From contig NZ_FNEX01000022.1 of assembly GCF_900100435.1 (NCBI RefSeq), positions 62,001-126,000 on the forward strand: a stretch of DNA of 64,000 bases. Direction: 5' to 3'. A program made the position numbers and the translations under genes. Shown here in pieces: positions 53,538 through 61,313 of this stretch. The notes below the pieces were generated by a model. That model made no database searches. It was not told the DNA's origin and worked only from the letters and a program-made list of their open reading frames with translations. Within the stretch, counting starts at the first letter, position 1. Every line of letters begins with the position of its first letter. The DNA is from Pedobacter sp. ok626. GTDB taxonomy: Bacteria > Bacteroidota > Bacteroidia > Sphingobacteriales > Sphingobacteriaceae.

Positions 53538-56006
53538 TTATAAAAGTGTCCTTCCTTCTCTGATCTCCGCAGCCAATACGCAAACACCTTTCAGTATACC
53601 GCCGAATCTCGCCGCATATTCCTGAACTTTCATTTTCTCGGTTTCCTCAGTAGTATAGACCAGATATTCTTCCAAACTAATCTCGTTGCGGTAGACATTC
53701 ATGCGCTGTCCGCCCTGATCAATAAACACTTCACGGTATTGCCGCCCTTCTTCATTGGCTTTGTTCAAGGATAAGAGCAAGGTTTTGGCTTTATCCGACA
53801 AGCCAAGCACCTCCTGGATCTTATCGAACTTGTTCATGAATTTTCGCATATCCAGCAGGATTTTGGTATCAGAAAGATTGATCACCGATTCACGGATAAT
53901 GGGCGAAGAAATCAGATCATCTACCTCCTGAGTGATCAGGGCTGCAATGCCATTAAATTTTCTAACCGTCTTATATAAATATTTAATAAACCCACTCATG
54001 CCCGCCTTAGCAATCGCTACCCAAGCCTCATCAATCGCCAGGATTTTCCGCTGCCCTTTCAACTTGCGCATCTTGGAAATGAACATTTCCATAATGATGA
54101 TCGTAACCACCGGAAACAAAATCTCATGCGACTTCAAATTGTCCAGCTCAAAGACGATAAAGCGTTCATTCAGCAGGTCCAGGTTCTCGGTAGCGTTCAG
54201 CAGGTAATCAAATTCCCCGCCTTTATAATAAGGGTTCAGCACATACATAAACGAGCCCAGATCAAAGTCCTTCTCCTTCACCTTCCCGTCTTCCAACACC
54301 TGCATATACTCCTGCATCAGGAAATCATAAAAGGAATCAAAACATTGGAAAATCTCGGGATGAGCTGCCAGATGCTCATAATAAAGCGTAATGGCAGCAG
54401 AAATCGCTACATACTCCGAACGCTTAAAACTGTCTCCTTCCTTCTTCCAGAGCGCAATCAGCAAAGTTTTCAGGCTCTCCTTCTTTTCAATATCCAGGAC
54501 ATCGTCCCTACCGATGTAAAAAGGATTAAACCTAATCGGGTTCTCCTCGGTATAAGTAAAATAATAACCGCCGACCGCTTCACACAATCCCGCATAGCTG
54601 CCGCCAATGTCAATGGTCACGCAATGCGTCCCCTGATCATAAAGCGAACGCAAAAGTCCATTCATCGCCAGGCTCTTTCCCGCACCCGATGAGCCGCAGA
54701 TGAACAGATTGCGATTGGTAATCAGTCCTGATTTCATCGGCGCATTAAACAAATCCAGATTTAGCGGCCTCCCGTAAAGCCGATCCCCAAGGCGCAAACC
54801 CATAGCATCAGACCTTGCCCCACCCTCCACATTTAAAAAACAGGCAGCCTGCTCCGCAAACGTATCAAAGCAATCATTCATCGGAAAATCCGCCTCATTT
54901 CCCGGCATTGCTGCATACCAGATTTGCGCAGCACCGTCCGTCTCCTGTTTACAAACCGCATCCAGCTGCGCCATAGCAGAGCCTACCTTATTTTTCAGTT
55001 CTGCATGCTCCAAAGCATCATCCGACCAGGCCATCACATTGAAATGCGCCTTTACCGGCATTCGCTGCTGCGCCACCGCCTCATTTAAAAAGTCATTACA
55101 GGCATCACGCGACACCGCATTTTCACGCGAATAAGCCGACAGCGATTGCAAACGCAGCTTTTTAGCCTCCAGCCGCTTGATCGTCTTAGCCGCATCACCA
55201 ATAAAAATAAACTGGTTGTAAATGTGATCGCAATCCAAAAGCTGTCCCAAAGGTGAAGCAAAACCAATACTAAACTTCGTCCGGTCCGTAGAATACTTCT
55301 CGTAATTGATCCTGGAACCACATACCGAAGGCAAATCCAAAGCATCCGCCAGCGTATACAATTCCACCCGCTTATCCCCAACCCTGATCTCATCCTTTAA
55401 ATGCACATCACGGATCACCGAATGCTGATCCCTAGAAAGCAAAAACAAATACCGCTCGATAATTCCCGGCTTATTCGCTGTCCCCGCAAGTTCATCGTCC
55501 CGAAGTCTACGCAGACTGGCAGCACCACCATCTAAAAGAATACGCTCGAACTGTCCCGCGGCAGATAAAAACTTCGCAAAAAGCTTTTCATCAGCAGCGC
55601 CCACAGGCGCAATAGACTTACGAAGGATATTAGAATAAGCCGAAGAAGACAACTTCCTGCCCGCAGGTTTCTGCGTTAAAAAGATAAAACACTGGTGATC
55701 CAGGTACTCCCGACCCTTAAAAAAGCGGTCTGATGCAACATTCAGCACGTTCCCTGAACCATCACCCACAGCACCACTACCAACTTTGGAACGAATAAAC
55801 CAGTCTGCTTTATGAAACACCGTTCCGGGGGGCAGCACACGCAACGCTTTAACGAAAGCCTGGTGAGCAGCGTCAAATTCCTTTTCAGACTGCGTACCAA
55901 TCTCCGGTAAACGCAGCTCATAGGCAATGGTCATATCCCCATTCATGGAGATCATTGCATCCCGCTCTACTTTCCAGACCGGAAGTATTTTTTCAATCTC
56001 GATCAT
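53538..56006 (-). CDS. traG: Conjugation ATPase TraG (VirB4 family)
   Basis: This 822-aa protein has Walker A FICGSSGAGKSLAMNGLL with Lys444, and Walker B KILAIDEAWVAIAKAG. The N-terminal half carries the TraG pattern (IEKILPVWKVERDAMISMNG). It is the motor that energises assembly of the type IV-like mating channel at the inner membrane. The coding frame overlaps the end of traF by 14 nt. All motifs are intact. Confidence 0.95.
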   Translation of the reverse strand: MIEIEKILPVWKVERDAMISMNGDMTIAYELRLPEIGTQSEKEFDAAHQAFVKALRVLPPGTVFHKADWFIRSKVGSGAVGDGSGNVLNVASDRFFKGREYLDHQCFIFLTQKPAGRKLSSSAYSNILRKSIAPVGAADEKLFAKFLSAAGQFERILLDGGAASLRRLRDDELAGTANKPGIIERYLFLLSRDQHSVIRDVHLKDEIRVGDKRVELYTLADALDLPSVCGSRINYEKYSTDRTKFSIGFASPLGQLLDCDHIYNQFIFIGDAAKTIKRLEAKKLRLQSLSAYSRENAVSRDACNDFLNEAVAQQRMPVKAHFNVMAWSDDALEHAELKNKVGSAMAQLDAVCKQETDGAAQIWYAAMPGNEADFPMNDCFDTFAEQAACFLNVEGGARSDAMGLRLGDRLYGRPLNLDLFNAPMKSGLITNRNLFICGSSGAGKSLAMNGLLRSLYDQGTHCVTIDIGGSYAGLCEAVGGYYFTYTEENPIRFNPFYIGRDDVLDIEKKESLKTLLIALWKKEGDSFKRSEYVAISAAITLYYEHLAAHPEIFQCFDSFYDFLMQEYMQVLEDGKVKEKDFDLGSFMYVLNPYYKGGEFDYLLNATENLDLLNERFIVFELDNLKSHEILFPVVTIIIMEMFISKMRKLKGQRKILAIDEAWVAIAKAGMSGFIKYLYKTVRKFNGIAALITQEVDDLISSPIIRESVINLSDTKILLDMRKFMNKFDKIQEVLGLSDKAKTLLLSLNKANEEGRQYREVFIDQGGQRMNVYRNEISLEEYLVYTTEETEKMKVQEYAARFGGILKGVCVLAAEIREGRTLL

Positions 56007-56370
56007 ACCCTGCTCCTTTCCGGCCTGAGCCCTGATTAAAACGCCCTCCCTGCTTCAAACCCGTAAACACCCTCCTGGAAGAAAACTTCACATATCCGGG
56101 CAAGCCCCGCTTAGCCATAAATTTACTCAAGCCATGTACCCCGAAACGTTTGGAAAGGCCAGTTACCGCAAAGAAAAGTCCAGCACCCAATCCTAAAATC
56201 AGCGGCAGCACCAATACCAACGACGCCCCTAAAATATACAACGCAGCGAAAGAGATCAGCAGTAATACCAGCCCGGCAGCCAGATAAGCAATGTACTGAC
56301 CATGCAAACCATTAAACTCTATGGGTTTATTAATCCCCTTATTGATTTGATATATTGAACTCATCATCAT
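55993..56370 (-). CDS. traF: Conjugative transposon protein TraF (DUF4133)
   Basis: This 125-aa protein has two close membrane helices (YIAYLAAGLVLLLISFAALY; VLVLPLILGLGAGLFFAVTG), preceded by SIYQINKGINKPIEFNGLHG, the TraF/DUF4133 signature. It is a VirB3-like membrane component, which normally sits before the VirB4-like TraG as here. The end overlaps traG by 14 nt. Confidence 0.92.
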   Translation of the reverse strand: MMMSSIYQINKGINKPIEFNGLHGQYIAYLAAGLVLLLISFAALYILGASLVLVLPLILGLGAGLFFAVTGLSKRFGVHGLSKFMAKRGLPGYVKFSSRRVFTGLKQGGRFNQGSGRKGAGYDRD

Positions 56371-56450
56371 TTCATTTAAAGCCAGGCGGACAAGATGCGG
56401 TGCAATCTTATCCAGCTTTGCATCCCGCCCGCCTTAACCAATTTTTAATC

Positions 56451-58713
56451 CTAAACCCCGAAGAAAGACTTCAGTACCGTAGCCACAATCACCAGGAAAA
56501 TACAGCTGCCAAACCAAGCTGCTGCCACCTTATTGGTATCAGGCTCCCCACTGTTCCACTTATTGATCGAGTAGGTAAGTGGAATCGCACCACAAACCTC
56601 TCACAGAACCGTACGTGAAAGTCTCCTCTCATACGGCTCTTCTTATTCGGTCAATTGCCAGTTTATTGCGATTTCGCAAACTTGCAGTGGGTCTAACTCC
56701 CCAAGCCCAGTGCGCAAACAAATCGGGTTTCGTCAATGCGATGTCCCCCAGTCTGTGTATCGACTGTACCTTGAATTTTCTAAACCCTTTGAACTTATTC
56801 CGAACCCAGCGTGCCAGCTTCATGTTTACCCTCATTAGAACATTCTTCAATTCTTTAGCATTGAATTTGCCATAATAGTTGATCCATCCCTGAATGATGG
56901 GATTGATGTGGGAAGCAATCTCTTCGAGTGTCATCTGTACCCAAATTCCATGATTCCACTTTCTAACAACGCTCCAAATCTTTGTCCTTGCTCTCTTACT
57001 GATAGCAGGTGAAAAGTTTAGAAACATCTCCCCATGCAGGTCTAATGCCTTACGGGGTTTAAAAGTGTAACCAAGAAAATCAAATGAGATACATTCAAAA
57101 TCAATCTCTCTGTGATTCTTCTTGCAGTAAACAATTTTAGTCTTAGCCTCGCTAAGTTCCAGCTTACAGTCTGCCAACCTTCCTTTGATGATTCTCTTTA
57201 AGAACCTGGCCTGCTTTTCACTAACACAATGTACAATGATGTCATCCGCATAGCGTTCAAACGGAATATCAGGTTGTGCCCGTTTTATCCACTCGTCAAA
57301 TGCATAATGTAGAAACAGATTTGAAAGCACCGGGCCAATTACTGACCCTTGTGGTACTCCTTTAGTCCGTTCTACCAAAGTGCCATCTTCTAACTGATAA
57401 GGCACTTTGAGCCATCTTTTAATGTACATCATCGACCACGGACACTTAATGTGCTTTTCCATGGCTTTGATTAGCAGTTCATGATCTATGTTATCGAAGA
57501 AGCCCTTGATGTCTAAATCGACAACCCAGTGGAGCAGGTAACACCTCTCCTTGGCTTTGGCCACAGCGTCCAACGCTGATTTCTTCTCCTGATAAGCAAA
57601 AGAGTCCTCATGAAAGTGTGGCGCAATCATTGGATTTATCGTCATCACGACGACCATCTGTGCCACACGGTCTGCAACTGTAGGAATGCCAAGAGGTCGT
57701 TTTCCACCATCGGATTTTGGTATTTCTACCAATTTAACTGGCGGTGGAAGATAACTACCAGAACTCATGCGGTTCCAGATTTTGTACAGATTGTTCCTGA
57801 GCTTCTGCTCAAAATCCATAATCGATACATCATCCACACCGGATGTTCCCTGATTCGCTTTAACCTTCTTAAATGCTTCCATAACAAGCTGTTTACTAAT
57901 TTCAAACGACTTTGCGTCTTTCATTTCAAATCCTCCTAATTCTTCATTAGTTGTCTAAATTAAATTCGCTGAATAAGCCAGTCCCTTCGCTCCACCTCCA
58001 TTACAGAGGTTTCAACACTACTACAGACTGGTCTGTCCCTGCATCTGGACATCGGTACTCTCATTCTAACAGGTTCTCTACTTGAATTTCTCCCTTAACA
58101 TTCCAGAACAGGTTCCCAAGTTCCTTGTAAAAGCCTCCATGCAACTCATGCCATCTCTATATCGGATGCCGCCAAAGCAGTAAATCAGGTTTCCCTCTGG
58201 CTTATCCCGAACCAAGTCTTGGAGTTCGGTTTTGACATCATCTAACGTGTTTCGATACCTCATCGATGGTTCACTTTCGTTCATCTTTTGCATAGTCACC
58301 TGCCGGCCTTCTGACCGACTTTTCACGTATCGCTCACGACCAGGGCTGTTAACCCAAGCCGCATACGCTGGTTTGAAACCTCCCCCTGCAAGGCGGTTTC
58401 GAGGGGCCCACCCTCATCATTTACAAAGCACCGTTTTAGCTGTTATTCAGGCAGCTAAAACGTTCATGGCACACAAAACTTTAACACTACCGATCAAGCC
58501 CACTACTGCACCGATGGCATAAACCAGGTCACATCCCGTATCAAAATACCCAGCAACCTGATCCGTAGCCGCCCGAATACCTGCATCACCATCCTGCCCA
58601 AAAACTACCATCGCACTCAACACATTATACACACAAAGCACCACCGCCAGCAGCCAGAAACGGCCAAATAACTTTTTCTCCGGTCCCAAAAGACCAATCC
58701 TATTTTTTCTCAT
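56451..58713 (-). CDS. traE: Conjugative transposon protein TraE (DUF4134), split by a group II intron
   Basis: The two exons sit either side of the intron at 56566-58474. Exon 1 (58713-58475) encodes a signal/membrane segment and QDGDAGIRAATDQVAGYF then CDLVYAIGAVVGLIGSVKV. Exon 2 (56565-56451) encodes NKWNSGEPDTNKVAAAWFGS then CIFLVIVATVLKSFFGV and a TAG stop. Joined across the intron they restore GSVKV-F-NKWNSGEPDT, the conserved TraE core, in frame, giving 117 aa. TraE is a small VirB2-like pilin candidate. Without splicing, the frame runs 9 codons into the intron and stops, giving an 88-aa truncated product. Confidence 0.85.
56606..56639 (-). ncRNA. Group II intron domain V
   Basis: The 34-nt hairpin pairs GAGCCGTA with TACGGTTC around a GAGA-like bulge and tetraloop region. 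It carries the catalytic AGC triad at its base. It lies 40 nt before the predicted 3' splice site. The stop codon of the maturase gene lies within it. Confidence 0.8.
56629..57924 (-). CDS. ltrA: Group II intron reverse transcriptase/maturase
   Basis: This 431-aa protein has RT blocks: DDVSIMDFEQ, GGKRPLGIPTVADRVAQMVV, HWVVDLDIKGFFDNIDHELL, PQGSVIGPVLSNLFLHYAFD and the catalytic FERYADDIIVHC. A maturase X domain follows (EEIASHINPIIQGWINYYGK). No HNH endonuclease domain is present at the C-terminus, so mobility would be through target-primed insertion without an En domain. The frame ends inside domain V (RRAV, then TGA). It is needed for splicing and spread of the intron. Confidence 0.95.
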   Translation of the reverse strand: MKDAKSFEISKQLVMEAFKKVKANQGTSGVDDVSIMDFEQKLRNNLYKIWNRMSSGSYLPPPVKLVEIPKSDGGKRPLGIPTVADRVAQMVVVMTINPMIAPHFHEDSFAYQEKKSALDAVAKAKERCYLLHWVVDLDIKGFFDNIDHELLIKAMEKHIKCPWSMMYIKRWLKVPYQLEDGTLVERTKGVPQGSVIGPVLSNLFLHYAFDEWIKRAQPDIPFERYADDIIVHCVSEKQARFLKRIIKGRLADCKLELSEAKTKIVYCKKNHREIDFECISFDFLGYTFKPRKALDLHGEMFLNFSPAISKRARTKIWSVVRKWNHGIWVQMTLEEIASHINPIIQGWINYYGKFNAKELKNVLMRVNMKLARWVRNKFKGFRKFKVQSIHRLGDIALTKPDLFAHWAWGVRPTASLRNRNKLAIDRIRRAV

Positions 58714-58801
58714 AAATCTTGTTTGACATTCCCCGATCAGCGAATCATTCCGCCATTAACTCTCGGCAGGGAAAGCAAGCAAACCCAAAGAAAAAACCAG
58801 C

Positions 58802-59395
58802 CTACACCCAAAGGCTATCCAGCTCCTGCTCCGAGAGAAAAAACGGCACCTGTTCCCGGATAAAATCATTCATCTCGCCCAATAGCTCAGAATCAGCCAG
58901 CCTTGGATACTTCAGCCTCACTACCTCAAAAAGCGAAAAGAAAACCTCCTTACTTCCATTCTCCTTCTCCAGTATCCGGCAAATACCCCTGATCTCTTCC
59001 TGAACATCATCCAGCTCATCCAACAAGCCCTGCACCCCTAGCTTTCTAAGGTCTCCATGCTCCTCACGATCTAAACGCTCTTCCAAGGGCGCAAAACTGA
59101 ACTCATCCGCATCCAGCACACTCACCCCATGCTCAAGCGCAGGCTTCCCCATCAAACCATCATCGAGAGCGTTGAGAGCCCCAGGAGCGTTAACCCCACT
59201 CAACTCATCCACCTCATCCTGCCAGCTGTGTGGCAAAGCATCCTCCGCATCATGCATCCCAATCCCCTTCCCACCGCTTAGACCACCCGGGGACAAAGGC
59301 CGCCAATAAATCAGCCAGACACCCAGCACCCACAGCGCACTGAGCACCATAGCGGCAACCAAAAACTGTTGCCAAGTAAATTCCTGAAACATCAT
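58802..59395 (-). CDS. Unrecognised tra-region membrane protein
   Basis: This 197-aa protein has an N-terminal membrane helix (FLVAAMVLSALWVLGVWLIY). A soluble acidic region with helices follows (LDREEHGDLRKLGVQGLLDE and LEKENGSKEVFFSLFEVVRL). It is upstream of traE in the position of the small CTn genes traA-traD, but I recognise no such family. The C-terminal half (DFIREQVPFFLSEQELDSLW) may be a helical interaction domain. Confidence 0.65.
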   Translation of the reverse strand: MMFQEFTWQQFLVAAMVLSALWVLGVWLIYWRPLSPGGLSGGKGIGMHDAEDALPHSWQDEVDELSGVNAPGALNALDDGLMGKPALEHGVSVLDADEFSFAPLEERLDREEHGDLRKLGVQGLLDELDDVQEEIRGICRILEKENGSKEVFFSLFEVVRLKYPRLADSELLGEMNDFIREQVPFFLSEQELDSLWV

Positions 59396-59526
59396 ATCAT
59401 TTGTTCTTTTAACCCGCCGCTACATTGCAGCAGGCAACACAACAAAATTCCAAAAGCCCAAAAATCCTTTATCACTACTAGAGATAAATAAAAATCAAAA
59501 AACTCAAAAAATAGCCATCAAGTACC

Positions 59527-60384
59527 CTACAGCTCATCTTCACCGTCCATGTAATCCAGCAAAACTTTTCGCATCTGGTCTAAAAAGTGTGTACGTGAAA
59601 GTCTTTTTCTGCGCTTGATCTCCCTGAAACGGTTCGCAGGAATCCCAATCTCCAACCCAAAGCTCACCTCCAGCCAGCGAAAAATCTCCGTCAACGAAGC
59701 CTTATCCTTACCCAATTGCCTCGATAGATAAATCGCATAACCCAATTCCACCAGGTTAATCACCTCCCCCGTCCAGTCAAACCATTTCTTATCCGCATTC
59801 ACCCCAACTCCGGCAGAAGCTGCCCTCACCTCCAATACCCGAAGCTCCCCCAGAATAAAGTCCCGCAGCCCCTCATAAGCAATAAACTTAGAAAACAGGT
59901 AATCCCCGCAGGTAGAAAACTCCGGGTCCAACTCCCAAAACTCAGGCAGCAAAACATCCGGCGCCATCCCCTCCCGCAAAAACAAAAGTTCATCCATCTG
60001 CGTAAAACCAGAGCGGTAATACTCATACAAAAAAGCATACTGCTTAAAGAACCGGGAAATAAAAGCCAGCTCCTCCAGATAATAATCCCTCAGCATTTCA
60101 TCCGTACCAACAGGACGCTGGTTCAAAATCCCATACAAAGAAACCTCATAAATCTTCAGCGCATAATACTCCGGCTTCTCAAACTTAAAAAAATAGATCT
60201 CATCCAACTGATCCTTAAAAGCCACCGTCGTCACCCGTTCACGAACAGAAGAGAGAAAAACATTAATCAGCGAAATCGACTCATTGAACCGACCCAATAA
60301 AGAAAAATCATCACGAGCCGCAATCGCCTTCAGCCTCAGCCGAAGATCCCGAAACTCCTGTTTAACATTGTTGTTTTTACGCAT
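59527..60384 (-). CDS. rteC: RteC-like regulator of conjugative transfer
   Basis: This 285-aa protein resembles RteC of CTnDOT-type elements: EIYFFKFEKPEYYALKIYEV near residue 65, then FISRFFKQYAFLYEYYRSGF, and a C-terminal winged-helix-like region (LTEIFRWLEVSFGLEIGIP then RTHFLDQMRKVLLDYMDGE). In CTnDOT, RteC activates excision genes. It is the most upstream minus-strand gene of the transfer block here. No RteA/RteB two-component pair is in the window. Confidence 0.88.
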   Translation of the reverse strand: MRKNNNVKQEFRDLRLRLKAIAARDDFSLLGRFNESISLINVFLSSVRERVTTVAFKDQLDEIYFFKFEKPEYYALKIYEVSLYGILNQRPVGTDEMLRDYYLEELAFISRFFKQYAFLYEYYRSGFTQMDELLFLREGMAPDVLLPEFWELDPEFSTCGDYLFSKFIAYEGLRDFILGELRVLEVRAASAGVGVNADKKWFDWTGEVINLVELGYAIYLSRQLGKDKASLTEIFRWLEVSFGLEIGIPANRFREIKRRKRLSRTHFLDQMRKVLLDYMDGEDEL

Positions 60385-60673
60385 AGTGTTATAGATTTAG
60401 TAACCCCTCACCGGCACCCGTTAACTGGCAGCAATTCATCACCCCGGCAAGGAAAAAGTAAAATTTCATCATAGGCCAAAAAAGCTTTAAGCCCACAATC
60501 TAGCCACACAGAAAAAAGAAAATGTAAGGGAAAAGACGTAAAATAAATTATACGGGATTACCCGTACAAACCAAAATCTCAAAGGCAAGCCTACCATAAA
60601 ACAGCTTAAAACCAGTGGCAAATAAATACCAAATCCCTAACCTGCAATTTATCCTGATAAAGACGTAGCTTAA

Positions 60674-60965
60674 TACATCACTGAAAAAGGAAAAGGCTGG
60701 GTTTGTGAAGTGAACGGCCAAATTGTAGGCTTCACCATTATAGACTTATTGGAAAACAGCGTATGGGCATTATTTGTAGATCCCGACTTTGCGGAAAAAG
60801 AAATTGGAAAGAAATTGCATAAATTAATGCTAGGCTGGTATTTCCAGCAAACCAAATACAAAATCGTCTTGTAAACATCCCCCAATACACCGGCAGAGCA
60901 GTTCTATACCCTTCAAGGCTGTACATGCACCGGAACCTATCCAAATGGCGAGCTTAAATTTAAAA
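60674..60965 (+). pseudogene. GNAT-family acetyltransferase pseudogene
   Basis: The plus-strand frame reads YITEKGKGWVCEVNGQIVGF then TIIDLLENSVWALFVDPDFA, a GNAT acetyl-CoA region. An in-frame TAA at about 60872 interrupts it, and the same frame continues with TSPNTPAEQFYTLQGCTCTG then TYPNGELKFKM, the typical GNAT C-terminus. The N-terminal part is missing: an in-frame stop lies at 60671-60673. It is 5'-truncated and carries at least one internal stop. Confidence 0.8.
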
Positions 60966-61119
60966 TGAGATATTCCCCCTGGATTATGTTTACTCATAGG
61001 AAAATGAGTAACTCACAGAGGGCACCAAATCGCTAAAATTGGCAAAGATTTATTTATAAGTGACTTTTACTATTTTTCTGAACATTAGAAACTATAGAAT
61101 AAACTATACTAAATAAATT

Positions 61120-61263
61120 ATGGAGAAGAACAACGGCGTTTTCGAAATATTAACAACAAAAAAACAACGAAAACTAGCGGAATCCCTGAAAATGTAAGAA
61201 AAGACAAAAAATACCTTACTCATCAGACTACTAGAAGAAATGAAATTAAAAAAGCAATCATAA
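61120..61263 (+). pseudogene. Possible broken small gene (48 codons, internal TAA)
   Basis: The frame from ATG at 61120 reads MEKNNGVFEILTTKKQRKLA then ESLKM, stops at TAA (61195-61197), and continues in the same frame to a second TAA (61261-61263) that overlaps the terminator hairpin. The absence of a frame change and the well-placed terminator suggest a former small gene. There is no recognised family. Confidence 0.3.
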
Positions 61264-61285
61264 GTTTGCTTATGATTGCTTTTTT
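61251..61285. terminator. Strong bidirectional intrinsic terminator
   Basis: AAAGCAATCATAAG (61251-61264) pairs perfectly with CTTATGATTGCTTT (61269-61282) around TTTG. A-runs precede it and T-runs follow it. It separates the mobile-element junction region from the end of the S41 protease gene at 61314. Confidence 0.9.
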
Positions 61286-61313
61286 AATTTAAGCGCTATT
61301 GACCTTTTAGTTC

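Larger units (their letters stand above)
56566..58474 (-). mobile_element. Group II intron inserted in traE (1909 bp)
   Basis: The predicted 5' end is GTGTGCC (58474 downwards), matching the GUGYG consensus. The 3' end is CTACTCGAT, ending in AY. Domain V is at 56606-56639: a 34-nt hairpin beginning GAGCCG and ending CGGTTC, with the AGC triad. Domain VI follows (AGGT..GTGG/CCAC..ACCT with a candidate bulged A). Domains I-III occupy roughly 57925-58474. The reverse transcriptase/maturase gene lies in domain IV. The intron is on the coding strand of traE, so splicing can restore the gene. Confidence 0.88.
60385..61313. other. Right junction region: no intact gene
   Basis: About 930 bp without an intact gene. 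It contains the GNAT pseudogene (60674-60965), a broken small ORF (61120-61263) and a strong terminator (61251-61285). It is the probable transition from the conjugative element to chromosomal-type genes. I could not identify an attachment site. Confidence 0.6.

Noticed and set aside
54126..54692. Plus-strand 188-codon frame within traG
   Set aside because: It is antisense to the VirB4-like ATPase with intact motifs and shows no recognisable domain; it is a shadow frame.
58078..58326. Minus-strand 82-codon frame in the intron 5' part
   Set aside because: It lies in the region that must fold as intron domain I and has no family similarity.
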